Shown: positions 24,575 through 32,978, counted from the stretch's first letter. The stretch is DNA of 64,000 bases from Streptomyces marokkonensis (GCF_008312835.1 NZ_VSKS01000019.1:62001-126000), one strand, 5' to 3'. The notes: generated by a model from the sequence alone, not told the origin. A program made the numbers and translations.

Positions 24575-24756
24575 GCCTTCGACACCCCGGCGCCGAGCAG
24601 GCCGGCGCTGGCTGCCGCCGCGCGGCGCCCGAGCCGCAGCCCGTCCGGCCCGGCGCGCCCACGGCAGCTGGCGCGGCCGCCGACGAGGCTCCGGCGGGCG
24701 GCTGCCGCGGCTCGTGAGCGACCGGGGCACGCGCGACGGCGGGGCCGCGACCGGAG
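24575..24756 (+). pseudogene. Decayed copy of the flavoprotein/MFS gene junction
   Basis: This stretch aligns with about 34870-35048, the 3' end of the FAD flavoprotein gene plus the first codons of the MFS gene. The reading here ends PTAAGAAADEAPAGGCRGS, against PTAAGAAADEAPAGGCCGS in the intact gene. After the stop, SDRGTRDGGAATG mirrors TDLGTREDGAATG of the MFS start. Both flanks then diverge. There is no start codon or full domain, so this is a remnant. Some cysteines of the intact tail have been lost. Confidence 0.82.
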
Positions 24757-24789
24757 AACGGCACCTGTAGCACCTGCGTGGCGGACGGC

Positions 24790-25668
24790 TCAGCGGGCCA
24801 GCAGGTCCCGGATCGCCGCCGTGATCTCGCCGGGTGCCTCCTCGGCCATGAAGTGCCCCGCCCGGGTCAGCCGGTGGTCCAGGTCCGGCGCCCACGCCTT
24901 CCACACCCCGGCGGCGTCGTAGCCCAGCCGCGCGCCCCAGTCCTGCTGGACGACCGTCACGGGCATGGCCAGCTGCGACCCGGCGTCCAGGTCCGCCTGG
25001 TCGTGCGCGACGTCGATGCCCGCCGAGGCCCGGTAGTCGGCGACGATCGACGTCACCGCCGCGGCGCTCGCCCGCAGGTACTCGGCACGCACCTCCTGCG
25101 GCACGGCGGCCGGGTCGCCGGACCAGGCGTCGAGGAACGAGCCGAAGAACGCGTCCGCACTGCCCGCGATCATCGCCTCCGGCAGGCCCGGGGGCTGCGC
25201 CATGAGGAAGAGGTGGTAGCCGACCGCCGCCGGGACGCCGTGCAGGACGTTCCACATGTCGAGCGTCGGCACGATGTCGAGGATGCCCAGGTGCGTGACG
25301 GTCCCGGGGTGGTCGAGCCCCGCCCGGAAGGCGACCAGGGCGCCCCGGTCGTGGCCGACGAGGGCGAAGCGCTCGTGGCCGAGCGCCGCCGCCAGGGCCA
25401 CGACGTCGGCGGCCATGGTGCGCTTGGCGTACACCTCGGCACCGGTGGCGGCAGGCTTGTCGCTGGCACCGTAGCCCCGCAGGTCGGGACAGATCACCGT
25501 GTGTTCGCCGGCGAGCCGCCCGGCGACGTGTCGCCACATCAGGTGCGTCTGGGGGAAGCCGTGCAACAGCACGACCGGGCTGCCGCTGCCGCCGACGGCG
25601 GCGGCCAGCTCCACGCCGTCCGCACCGGGCAGGCGGGTGTGGTCGAAGCCGGGAAGGGTGAGCGTCAT
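24790..25668 (-). CDS. Alpha/beta hydrolase, haloacetate dehalogenase-like
   Basis: A 292-residue alpha/beta hydrolase. LLHGFPQTHLMWRHVA supplies the oxyanion region, VGHDRGALVAF has an Asp nucleophile rather than Ser, and RAGHFMAEEAPGEI carries the catalytic His. Asp nucleophile, DRGA context and PDLRGYGASDKP are characteristic of fluoroacetate/haloacetate dehalogenases and related epoxide hydrolases. The start is the ATG at 25668. It is divergent from the SARP-like regulator gene (gap about 112 bases), which may regulate it. The exact substrate is uncertain. Confidence 0.85.
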   Translation of the reverse strand: MTLTLPGFDHTRLPGADGVELAAAVGGSGSPVVLLHGFPQTHLMWRHVAGRLAGEHTVICPDLRGYGASDKPAATGAEVYAKRTMAADVVALAAALGHERFALVGHDRGALVAFRAGLDHPGTVTHLGILDIVPTLDMWNVLHGVPAAVGYHLFLMAQPPGLPEAMIAGSADAFFGSFLDAWSGDPAAVPQEVRAEYLRASAAAVTSIVADYRASAGIDVAHDQADLDAGSQLAMPVTVVQQDWGARLGYDAAGVWKAWAPDLDHRLTRAGHFMAEEAPGEITAAIRDLLAR

Positions 25669-25780
25669 GGGAAGGCCGACTTTCCTGGTGGGGGACTGAC
25701 CGGATCAGCCTGGGCGACGGCGATCAGCAGCCGATCAGTACGGCTGGGCGCGACCGGCCCCCGGCGCCGAGGATGGGGAC

Positions 25781-27718
25781 ATGCGAATCGACGTGCTCGG
25801 TGCCGTGCGGGCCTTCCACGACGACGGCAGCCCGGTCGGCCTGGGCGGGCCACGCCATCGCGAGGTGCTCGCCCGGCTCGTCGCCGCCGAGGGACGGATG
25901 GTCACCACCGACACCCTGGTCGACGATCTGTGGCCCGATCCGCCGGCCCGCGCCGTGGGCGCGCTGCGCACGTTCGTCGCCGCACTGCGCCGCGCCCTGG
26001 AACCCGGCCGGCCGCCCCGCACTCCGCCGCGCGTCCTGGTCACCGAGGGTCCTGGCTACGCGCTGCGCCTCCCGCGCGAGGACGTGGACGTTCATCGTTT
26101 CCAGGACGCCCTGGCCCGCGCCCGCCGCAACCCCGACGCCGTCACCGGCCTCGGCGCGGCACTCGCGGCCTGGCGCGGACCCGCCTACGCCGATGTGACC
26201 GGCTCCGCGTGGGCGCGGCGCGAGCGCACCCGACTGGAGGAGTTGAGAGGGGAGGGGGTGGAACTGCGCGCCCGTATCCTCCTCGACTCCGGGGAAGGGG
26301 CCGACCTGGTCGCCGAACTGGGCGCCCACGTCGCCGAACACCCGTGGCGCGAGCCCGCCTGGGCGCTCCTCGCCCGCGCACTCCACCGCGCGGGCCGCCG
26401 GGCCGACGCGCTGGCCACCCTCCGCCGCGCCCGCGCGATGCTCGCCGATCAGCTCGGGCTCGACCCCGGCGCCGACCTCCGGCGCCTGGAGACGGACATC
26501 CTCACCGGATCCATGTCCCTCGAGGGCACACGTACCGCGTGGACCGGCCCCGGTGTCCGGCTCGGCCCGCGCACCACCGTGGATCTGGCCCGCACCCTCG
26601 CACTGGCGGGTGGCGACGCCCTCGTCCACGCGCGGCGCGACCGCCTCGCCGCCGTCGTGGCGGCGGAACGCACGGGCGACCTCTCCCTCACCGCGCGGAT
26701 CATCGGCGCCTACGACGTGCCCGCCCTGTGGAGCCGGGCCGACGACCCCGAGCAGTCCCGCGCCGTCGTCGCGGCCGCCGAGCGCACGCTCACCGCACTC
26801 GGCCCCGACGGCCCCGCCGACCTGACCGCCCGCCTGCTGGCCACGGTCGCCGTCGAGAGCCGCAGCGCCGATCTGTCCGGGCCCGGGCTGGAGCGCGCGC
26901 GACAGGCGGCACGGCAGGCCGAGGCGCTGGCACGGGACCTGGCCGATCCCGCCCTGCTGGCGTTCGCCCTCAACGGGGTGTTCCTGCAGTCCTTCACCCG
27001 CCCCGGACTCGCGGCGGTACGGGACAGGACCGGCGCCGAGATCCTCGGCCTGGCCACCCGGCACGAGCTGCCGAACTTCGCCGTGCTCGGCCGGCTCGTC
27101 CGCCTGCAATCCGCCTCGTCCCTCGGCGACCTGGACACCGCGGCGTCGCACGCCGCGGCCGCCGAGCAGCTCGCCGCCACCACCGAGGCGCCCCTCGTCC
27201 CCGTCCTCACCGGCTGGTTCCGCGCCCGGGCCGCGGCCGCCCGCAGCACCGAACCCGGAGGACCGACCGCCGCCACGGCCGCGGCGCACTACCGCGCCGC
27301 CGACGACGCCCTCCGGACGGCCGGAATGCCGGGGCTGCACCGCGGCCTGCTCCCGCTCGCCCTCCTGGGGCTGCGCCTGCTGCACGACCGGCCCGCGCCC
27401 ACCGACCCCCACCTCGACTGGGGCCCGTACGGGCCCTGGGCGCGGCCCCTCCTCCTGCTCGACCGGGGCCAGGCCGAACAGGCCCGTGCCGCCCTCGCCG
27501 CGGTGCCCGGGCCACCGCCCGACCACATGCAGGAGGCACTGTGGTGCCTGACCGCCCGCGCCGCCGTGCGCCTCGGCGAGCGTGACATCGCCGCCCGCGC
27601 CGTGGCCGCCCTGCGCGACGCCCGCGCCGAACACGCCGGCGCCGCCAGCGGCATGCTGACCCTGGGCCCGGTGGCGCGGTACCTGGCCGAGGCGGAGGCA
27701 TGCGCCGCGGCGGGGTGA
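25781..27718 (+). CDS. SARP/AfsR-like transcriptional regulator with BTAD domain
   Basis: A 645-residue protein. Residues about 1-95 form an OmpR-type winged helix (MRIDVLGAVRAF; VDDLWPDPPARAVGALRTFV), followed by the bacterial transcriptional activator domain (about 98-245; HPWREPAWALLARALHRAGR and ADALATLRRARAMLADQLGL). The remaining roughly 390 residues are Ala/Arg-rich helices resembling TPR repeats. There is no P-loop, so the NB-ARC ATPase of true AfsR is missing. SARPs usually switch on secondary metabolism, but no biosynthetic cluster is present and the likeliest local target is the divergent hydrolase gene. Confidence 0.85.
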   Translation: MRIDVLGAVRAFHDDGSPVGLGGPRHREVLARLVAAEGRMVTTDTLVDDLWPDPPARAVGALRTFVAALRRALEPGRPPRTPPRVLVTEGPGYALRLPREDVDVHRFQDALARARRNPDAVTGLGAALAAWRGPAYADVTGSAWARRERTRLEELRGEGVELRARILLDSGEGADLVAELGAHVAEHPWREPAWALLARALHRAGRRADALATLRRARAMLADQLGLDPGADLRRLETDILTGSMSLEGTRTAWTGPGVRLGPRTTVDLARTLALAGGDALVHARRDRLAAVVAAERTGDLSLTARIIGAYDVPALWSRADDPEQSRAVVAAAERTLTALGPDGPADLTARLLATVAVESRSADLSGPGLERARQAARQAEALARDLADPALLAFALNGVFLQSFTRPGLAAVRDRTGAEILGLATRHELPNFAVLGRLVRLQSASSLGDLDTAASHAAAAEQLAATTEAPLVPVLTGWFRARAAAARSTEPGGPTAATAAAHYRAADDALRTAGMPGLHRGLLPLALLGLRLLHDRPAPTDPHLDWGPYGPWARPLLLLDRGQAEQARAALAAVPGPPPDHMQEALWCLTARAAVRLGERDIAARAVAALRDARAEHAGAASGMLTLGPVARYLAEAEACAAAG

Positions 27719-27812
27719 GCGACGCCGCGGACGTACACCCGTCGGCCGCCGTCCGGCGCGACGTGTGCGGCCGGTGAGGGCGAGGGCGTGCTCAGCCGTC
27801 CGCTCCCGTGGT

Positions 27813-27866
27813 CAGGTCCCGGCTCAGGTCCCGTGGGATGGTCCCGGGGGCAGGTCCCGGCTCAGG
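27813..27866 (+). repeat. 16-base direct repeat near arsC
   Basis: CAGGTCCCGGCTCAGG occurs at 27813-27828 and 27851-27866; the second copy overlaps the stop codon of the arsenate reductase gene. Similar GGTCCCG runs lie between. Confidence 0.75.
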
Positions 27867-28281
27867 CCTCCTGCTTCGCGTCGATCTCGGCGATGAGGGC
27901 CTCGATGCGAGTCCTGATCTCGTCGCGGATGGGACGGACGGCGTCGACGCCCTTGCCGGCCGGGTCCTCCAGGGCCCAGTCGAGGTACTTCTTGCCGGGG
28001 AAGATCGGGCAGGCGTCGCCGCAGCCCATGGTGATGACGTAGTCGGACGCCTGGACGGCCTCGGTGGTCAGGACCTTCGGCCTGGCGCCGGCGATGTCGA
28101 CACCGACCTCCTTCATCGCCTCCACGGCGGCCGGGTTGACCCGGTCGCCCGGGACGGAGCCGGCGGAGCGGACCTCGACGCGGTCGCCCGCGAGGTGCTG
28201 GAGGAAGCCGGCGGCCATCTGGGAACGGCCGGCGTTGTGGACGCAGACGAAGAGCACGGAGGCGAGCGGAGCGGAGGACAT
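27862..28281 (-). CDS. arsC: Arsenate reductase, low-molecular-weight phosphatase type
   Basis: A 139-residue ArsC. The phosphatase loop FVCVHNAGRSQ supplies the nucleophilic Cys 13 and Arg 19. Further cysteines occur at about 87 and 91 (TMGCGDACP), so a three-cysteine thioredoxin-coupled relay is possible. Actinobacterial enzymes of this family can also use mycothiol, so the reductant is not settled. It reduces arsenate to arsenite for the efflux pump encoded across the divergent promoter. It lies 41 bases downstream of a second arsC and is likely in the same operon. Confidence 0.9.
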   Translation of the reverse strand: MSSAPLASVLFVCVHNAGRSQMAAGFLQHLAGDRVEVRSAGSVPGDRVNPAAVEAMKEVGVDIAGARPKVLTTEAVQASDYVITMGCGDACPIFPGKKYLDWALEDPAGKGVDAVRPIRDEIRTRIEALIAEIDAKQEA

Positions 28282-28322
28282 GCGTACTTCCTTCACGGAG
28301 TGGTGGCAGGTGGTGCGGGGTT

Positions 28323-28958
28323 TCAGGTGCGCGGCAGGCCGGCGAGGAGGTCGCTGATCCGGTGGTCGATGTCGTCGCGGATGCGGCGGACGACCGCGAG
28401 GGGGGCGCCTTCGGGGTCGGCCACCGGCCAGTCCAGGTAGCGACGGCCGGACACGACCGGGCAGGCGTCCCCGCACCCCATGGTGATCACGATGTCGGCG
28501 GCCCGCACGACCTCGTCGGTCAGCGGCTTGGGAAACGCCCCGGCCGGATCGGCGCCGGCCTCGGTGAGGACGTGCGCGATGTGCGGCTCGACACGGGGCC
28601 CCGGGTGGGTCCCCGCGGAGGAGACGGTGACCCGGCCGGCCGCCCGATGCCTCAGCAGCGCGGCGGCGAGCTGGGAGCGGCCCGCGTTGTGGCTGCACAC
28701 GAACAGCACCCGCGGCACCCCGGCGCCCGGTACGCCGGAGACGTGGGCGAGAGCGTCGAGGCGCTCAGCGGCGAAACGCTCGGCCAGTACCACCAGGTGA
28801 GCGGTGACCTGGGCGGTGGCGGCCAGACGCCGGTAGGAGTCGGTGAGCAGGCGCTGCACGGTCTCCACCGCGAAGCGGCCGGCGTGCCGGGTGGCGAGGC
28901 GGGCCGCGCCGGCGGCGAGGCGCTCGTCGGGCAGGGCGGGCGAGGGGACGACGGACAT
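28323..28958 (-). CDS. arsC: Arsenate reductase-like protein with N-terminal helical domain
   Basis: A 211-residue protein. The C-terminal about 130 residues are an ArsC phosphatase domain with the loop LFVCSHNAGRSQ (Cys about 88) and the TMGCGDACP segment. The N-terminal about 80 residues form helices (RLATRHAGRFAVETVQRLL; TAQVTAHLVVLAERFAAERL) matching the three-helix-bundle dimerisation extension known from some actinobacterial ArsC proteins. The ATG at 28958 follows AAGGG. It is the promoter-proximal gene on this side of the divergent ars promoter. Confidence 0.87.
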   Translation of the reverse strand: MSVVPSPALPDERLAAGAARLATRHAGRFAVETVQRLLTDSYRRLAATAQVTAHLVVLAERFAAERLDALAHVSGVPGAGVPRVLFVCSHNAGRSQLAAALLRHRAAGRVTVSSAGTHPGPRVEPHIAHVLTEAGADPAGAFPKPLTDEVVRAADIVITMGCGDACPVVSGRRYLDWPVADPEGAPLAVVRRIRDDIDHRISDLLAGLPRT

Positions 28959-29033
28959 GGGAAGACCCTTTCGACGGGCCCATAGGTCAGCCCCGGCTGG
29001 TATCAGTACCGGGTGATGTGACATTATCAGCTC

Positions 29034-29342
29034 ATGATGACGTCAGTCGACGCTGACCTGATCCGGGTGCTGGCCGACCCGCTCAGGCTCCGGATCGTGA
29101 CCCTGCTCGCCCGCGAGACGCTGTGCACCACCCACCTCGTCGAGGAGACCGGTGCCCGGCAGACCAACCTCTCCAACCATCTGAGAGTCCTGCGCGAGGC
29201 CGGGGTCGTCGAGACCGAGCCGTGCGGGCGCTTCACCTACTACAAGCTGCGCCCCGACGTCATCGCCCAGCTCGCCGGGCAGTTCGCCGACCTGGCCGAG
29301 TCCGCCCGTACCGCCGCCGAGAACAAGAGGGCCTGCCCGTGA
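29034..29342 (+). CDS. arsR: ArsR family repressor
   Basis: A 102-residue winged-helix repressor. The recognition region is TGARQTNLSNHLRVLREAG. Candidate arsenite-binding cysteines are Cys 31 (ETLCTTHLVE), Cys 64 (EPCGRF) and Cys 101 near the end, unlike the classical CVC motif. It is the first gene of an operon with the arsenite pump and a monooxygenase, and is divergent from arsC, so it should release the shared promoter when As(III) binds. Its stop overlaps the pump gene by GTGA. Confidence 0.9.
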   Translation: MMTSVDADLIRVLADPLRLRIVTLLARETLCTTHLVEETGARQTNLSNHLRVLREAGVVETEPCGRFTYYKLRPDVIAQLAGQFADLAESARTAAENKRACP

Positions 29343-30445
29343 CCGCCACCGAGCCCACCACCGCCTCCGCCCGGGCCGGGGACGACTCGATCGTCAAGAA
29401 GCTCTCCACCCTCGACCGCTACCTGGCGGTGTGGATCCTCATCGCCATGGCCGTCGGTCTCGGGCTCGGACGGGTTGTCCCGGGGCTGAACGACACGCTG
29501 GCGAAGGTGGAGATCGGCGGCATCTCCCTGCCGATCGGGCTCGGCCTCCTGATCATGATGTATCCGGTCCTGGCGAAGGTCCGCTACGACAGGCTGGACG
29601 CCGTCACCGGGGACCGGAAGCTGATGATCTCCTCCCTGGTCGTCAACTGGATCCTCGGACCCGCGGTCATGTTCGCCCTGGCGTGGATCTTCCTGCCGGA
29701 CCTGCCCGAGTACCGCACCGGGCTGATCATCGTCGGCCTGGCCCGCTGCATCGCCATGGTGATCATCTGGAACGATCTCGCCTGCGGCGACCGCGAGGCC
29801 GCGGCCGTGCTCGTCGCGCTGAACTCGGTGTTCCAGGTTCTGGCGTTCGGTCTGCTGGGCTGGTTCTACCTCGACCTGCTGCCCGGCTGGCTCGGCCTGG
29901 GCGACGGCGAGCACCTGGACATCTCGATGTGGGAGATCGCCCTGAACGTGGTCATCTTCCTCGGCGTCCCGCTGCTGGCGGGCTTCCTGACCCGCCGGAT
30001 CGGTGAGAAGAGGATGGGCCGCGAGTCCTACGAGCAGCGCTTCCTGCCGAAGATCGGGCCGTGGGCGCTGTACGGGCTGCTGTTCACGATCGTCGTCCTC
30101 TTCGCCCTGCAGGGCAGGACCATCACCTCTCAGCCACTGGACGTCGCCCGGATCGCCCTGCCGCTGCTGGTCTACTTCGCGGTCATGTTCTTCGGAACCT
30201 TCCTCCTCGGAAAGGGCCTGGGGCTCGCCTACGACCGCACCACCACGCTGGCCTTCACCGCGGCGGGCAACAACTTCGAGCTGGCCATCGCCGTCGCCAT
30301 CGCCACCTTCGGCGTCACCTCCGGTCAGGCCCTGTCCGGCGTCGTCGGACCGCTCATCGAAGTCCCGGTGCTGATCGGCCTGGTCTACGTCGCGCTCGCC
30401 TGGCGCAAGAAGTTCACCACCGACGCGGTGACCACGGCCCCGTGA
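29339..30445 (+). CDS. acr3: ACR3-type arsenite efflux transporter
   Basis: A 368-residue membrane protein with about ten hydrophobic helices, the ACR3 (ArsB-like) family. Signature regions are IMMYPVLAKVRYD, the conserved cysteine segment GLARCIAMVIIWNDLACGD and AAGNNFELAIAVAIATFG. It exports arsenite using the proton gradient. It starts at GTG 29339 overlapping arsR, and its own stop overlaps the next flavoprotein gene, giving a tightly coupled arsR-acr3-monooxygenase operon. Confidence 0.93.
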   Translation: MTATEPTTASARAGDDSIVKKLSTLDRYLAVWILIAMAVGLGLGRVVPGLNDTLAKVEIGGISLPIGLGLLIMMYPVLAKVRYDRLDAVTGDRKLMISSLVVNWILGPAVMFALAWIFLPDLPEYRTGLIIVGLARCIAMVIIWNDLACGDREAAAVLVALNSVFQVLAFGLLGWFYLDLLPGWLGLGDGEHLDISMWEIALNVVIFLGVPLLAGFLTRRIGEKRMGRESYEQRFLPKIGPWALYGLLFTIVVLFALQGRTITSQPLDVARIALPLLVYFAVMFFGTFLLGKGLGLAYDRTTTLAFTAAGNNFELAIAVAIATFGVTSGQALSGVVGPLIEVPVLIGLVYVALAWRKKFTTDAVTTAP

Positions 30446-31506
30446 CGCGGCACGTGGACGTGGTGGTGGTCGGCGGCGGCCAGGCAGGGCTCGCCGCCGG
30501 CTACCACCTGCGCCGCCGGAGCCTGGACTTCACGATTCTCGACGCCGATCCGGCCCCGGGCGGGTCCTGGCAGCACATGTGGGACTCGCTGCACCTCTTC
30601 TCCCCGGCCGACCACTCCTCCCTGCCGGGCCGGCTCATGCCCGCCCAGCCCGGTGAGACCTACCCGGACGCCGGGCACGTGGTGGACTACCTCACCGACT
30701 ACGAGAAGCGCTACGACCTGCCCGTCCAGCACGGCACCCGGGTCGGCGCCGTGCACCGTGACGGGGACCGGCTCCGGGTGGAGGCCGACTCCGGCACCTG
30801 GCGGGCCCGGGCAGTCGTCAGTGCCACCGGCACCTGGTCGCGGCCCTTCGTCCCCGCCGTTCCGGGCAGGGGCGACTTCACCGGCGGGCAGACGCACACC
30901 GTGGACTACCGCCGCCCGGCCGACTTCGCCGGACAACGCGTTCTCGTGGTCGGCGGCGGGAATTCCGGCGCCCAGATCGCCGCCGACCTCGCTCTGGACG
31001 GCCGTGCCGAGACGACGTGGGTGACGCAGCGTCCACCCCGCTTCCTCCCCGACGACATCGACGGCCGCGTCCTGTTCGACGTCGCCACCGCCCGCCGCCG
31101 CGCCCTCGACGAGGGCCGCGGCGACACCGGCGGAGTCGCCTCACTCGGCGACGTCGTCGCCGTCCCGCCCGTCCGCGCCGCCCGCGACGCCGGACTCCTG
31201 CGGGCCCACCCGATGTTCCGCCGGCTCACCGCCACCGGCGTCCGGTGGGCCGACGGAAGCCGGTCGGACGCGGACGCGATCATCTGGTGCACCGGCTTCC
31301 GGCCCGCCCTGGCCCACCTCGCCCCGCTGGGACTGCGCGGCCCGCGCGGCCACGTCGAGACCGCCGGGACGGAGGCCGTCGGTGAACCCCGCCTGCACCT
31401 GCTCGGCTACGGCGACTGGACCGGCCCCGCCTCCGCCACCCTCATCGGCGTGGGCCGCCCCGCCCGCGAGGCCGCCCACCGGATCGCACGCCGGCTGGAC
31501 GTCTGA
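30442..31506 (+). CDS. arsO: Flavin-dependent monooxygenase, ArsO-like
   Basis: A 354-residue two-dinucleotide-binding flavoprotein. The FAD motif VVVGGGQAGLAAGYHL is at the N-terminus, the NADPH motif VLVVGGGNSGAQIAADLA is near residue 170, and IIWCTGFRPALAH is the C-terminal family motif. The position after arsR and acr3 matches arsO in the Streptomyces arsRBOCT type of cluster. It probably oxidises an arsenical or supports its detoxification, but the reaction of ArsO is not firmly established. It is translationally coupled to acr3. Confidence 0.82.
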   Translation: MTRHVDVVVVGGGQAGLAAGYHLRRRSLDFTILDADPAPGGSWQHMWDSLHLFSPADHSSLPGRLMPAQPGETYPDAGHVVDYLTDYEKRYDLPVQHGTRVGAVHRDGDRLRVEADSGTWRARAVVSATGTWSRPFVPAVPGRGDFTGGQTHTVDYRRPADFAGQRVLVVGGGNSGAQIAADLALDGRAETTWVTQRPPRFLPDDIDGRVLFDVATARRRALDEGRGDTGGVASLGDVVAVPPVRAARDAGLLRAHPMFRRLTATGVRWADGSRSDADAIIWCTGFRPALAHLAPLGLRGPRGHVETAGTEAVGEPRLHLLGYGDWTGPASATLIGVGRPAREAAHRIARRLDV

Positions 31507-31510
31507 CGAG

Positions 31511-32557
31511 TCAGCGCGAGCGGCCGAGCCGGGACAGCACGTGCGCGGCGTCGCGCCCCACGCCCCGCAGGGTGTTGGAGGAGAAGCTGCGCTGGAACTC
31601 GATGCCGGCGAACCCGAGCCCGGGAACGTCGGCGACACCGCCGTGGTGCCGGGGCCGGCCGCCGGCGTCCAGGGCACCGCTCCCGTTCAGGTAGGGGTGC
31701 GTGAAGCGGTATCCGGTGGCCCACATGATCGTGTCGACCGGTTCCTCGGCGCCGTCGGCCCATACGACGCCGTCCCGCGTGAGACGGGCGAACATCTCGC
31801 GCCGCTCGACGCCGTGGGTGTCGAGAGCGGTGCGGTAGCGCCCGTCGTCGAGGACGGACACCGGCGCCTTCTCCAGCAGCCGGCTCAGCGGAGCGATGTC
31901 GAACCCGGTGCGCCGGAGCCACCAGTGAATGTCCCGGCCCAGCGGGCGCTGCCTCATCCAGCCGATCGGCCGGCGGCTGGCCAGCGTGGTCTCGGCGATC
32001 GCGCCGAGCTCGGCGGCGATCTGGACGGCCGAGTTGCCGCCGCCCACGACCACGACTCGCCGGCCGGTGAACGGCTCGGGTCCGCGGTAGCCGGCGGCGT
32101 GCAGCGACTGCCCGGCGAACTCGTCCTGCCCGGGCACGTCCGGCGTGTACGGGCCGCGGAAGGCGCCGGTCGCGGCCACGACCGCACGCGCCGTGAACTC
32201 GGCACCGCTGTCCGCGCGCACCACCCAGACGCCGTCGCGGGGCAGCACCGAGGTGACCGTGGTGGAGGTGCGGATGTCGGCGTCGAGCCGGCGGGCGTAG
32301 GCGCGCAGGTAGTCGACCACCTCGTCCCTGGCCGGGTAGCGGTCGCCGTCGCCGGGGAAGCGCAGGCCGGGCAGAGAGGAGTACCGGGCGGGGGAGAACA
32401 GGGTGAGGCTGTCGTAGTAGCGCGGCCAGGACCCGCCGGCCTGATCGGCGGTCTCCAGGACGAGGGTGCGGCCGAAGCCGTGGCGCGGTGCGAGGGCGGC
32501 GGTGGCCAGACCGGACTGGCCGGCGCCGATGACGATGAGGTCGGCGTGGTGCTCCAT
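31511..32557 (-). CDS. Flavin-containing monooxygenase, second ArsO-like protein
   Basis: A 348-residue flavoprotein with the FAD motif LIVIGAGQSGLATAALA, the NADPH motif VVVVGGGNSAVQIAAELG and the ATG-type motif IMWATGYRF. It resembles the adjacent ArsO-like protein but is divergent in sequence and lies on the opposite strand, four bases from its stop. It is divergent from an ArsR gene (start 32604), which probably represses it. The substrate is inferred to be an arsenical or another thiophilic compound. Confidence 0.82.
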   Translation of the reverse strand: MEHHADLIVIGAGQSGLATAALAPRHGFGRTLVLETADQAGGSWPRYYDSLTLFSPARYSSLPGLRFPGDGDRYPARDEVVDYLRAYARRLDADIRTSTTVTSVLPRDGVWVVRADSGAEFTARAVVAATGAFRGPYTPDVPGQDEFAGQSLHAAGYRGPEPFTGRRVVVVGGGNSAVQIAAELGAIAETTLASRRPIGWMRQRPLGRDIHWWLRRTGFDIAPLSRLLEKAPVSVLDDGRYRTALDTHGVERREMFARLTRDGVVWADGAEEPVDTIMWATGYRFTHPYLNGSGALDAGGRPRHHGGVADVPGLGFAGIEFQRSFSSNTLRGVGRDAAHVLSRLGRSR

Positions 32558-32584
32558 GAGAATCTTCTCCTGTACGTGTCGTCG

Positions 32585-32602
32585 TTTCGGGAAGTGACGA
32601 AA
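32585..32602. promoter_or_regulatory. Candidate ArsR operator between monooxygenase and arsR
   Basis: An inverted repeat TTTCG and CGAAA separated by eight bases lies in the 46-base divergent gap, directly before the ArsR start codon. Binding by the adjacent ArsR would shut both genes. Confidence 0.4.
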
Positions 32603-32603
32603 T

Positions 32604-32951
32604 ATGAGCGTGGGACCGGCGGAGGGCGCGGCGAGCGGTGGTGCGGGCGAGGGGGTCGACCCGGCGACGGCCGACTTCCTCAAGGCCCTCGCGAGCGAGA
32701 CCCGCCAACTGCTCCTGCGGCAGTTCGCGGGCAGTCGCGAGCTGACCGTCGGGGAGATCGCCGAGCGTTGCGGTCTCAAGCCGTCGACGGTGTCCGAGCA
32801 TCTGAGCCTGCTGCGCCGCGGCGGCCTGGTCCTCTCCCGGAAGGAGGGCAAGCAGGTCTTCTACCGCGCCGACGGCGCCACCATGGCCCGCCGTCTGGAC
32901 GCGCTCAGGGATTACCTGCTGCGCTGCTGCCCGCCCGGCCGCGGCGGCTGA
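32604..32951 (+). CDS. ArsR family repressor with C-terminal Cys pair
   Basis: A 115-residue winged-helix protein. The HTH reads LTVGEIAERCGLKPSTVSEHL and the wing KEGKQVFYR. The C-terminus ends YLLRCCPPGRGG, a vicinal Cys pair at the position where some ArsR proteins (Acidithiobacillus type) bind As(III). It is divergent from the second monooxygenase gene, and its stop is embedded in a palindromic terminator shared with the convergent third arsR. Confidence 0.85.
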   Translation: MSVGPAEGAASGGAGEGVDPATADFLKALASETRQLLLRQFAGSRELTVGEIAERCGLKPSTVSEHLSLLRRGGLVLSRKEGKQVFYRADGATMARRLDALRDYLLRCCPPGRGG

Positions 32952-32978
32952 CCGCCGGCCGGGCCGGGCCGGCGGTCA
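32949..32978. terminator. Bidirectional terminator containing both stop codons
   Basis: A perfect 12-bp stem (32949-32960 with 32967-32978) with a six-base loop. The first three bases are the TGA of the plus-strand arsR and the last three are the TGA of the minus-strand arsR. Confidence 0.8.

Noticed and set aside
24778-27585. A 935-codon plus-strand frame
   Set aside because: It is antisense to the hydrolase and in a wrong frame of the SARP gene. Composition is Arg/Pro-rich noise.
25781-28281. Secondary-metabolite cluster near the SARP-like gene
   Set aside because: No synthase, carrier protein or tailoring gene set is present.
28959-29033. ArsR operator between arsC and arsR
   Set aside because: CCCGG and CCGGG arms can be paired but are too GC-typical to claim as an operator without data.
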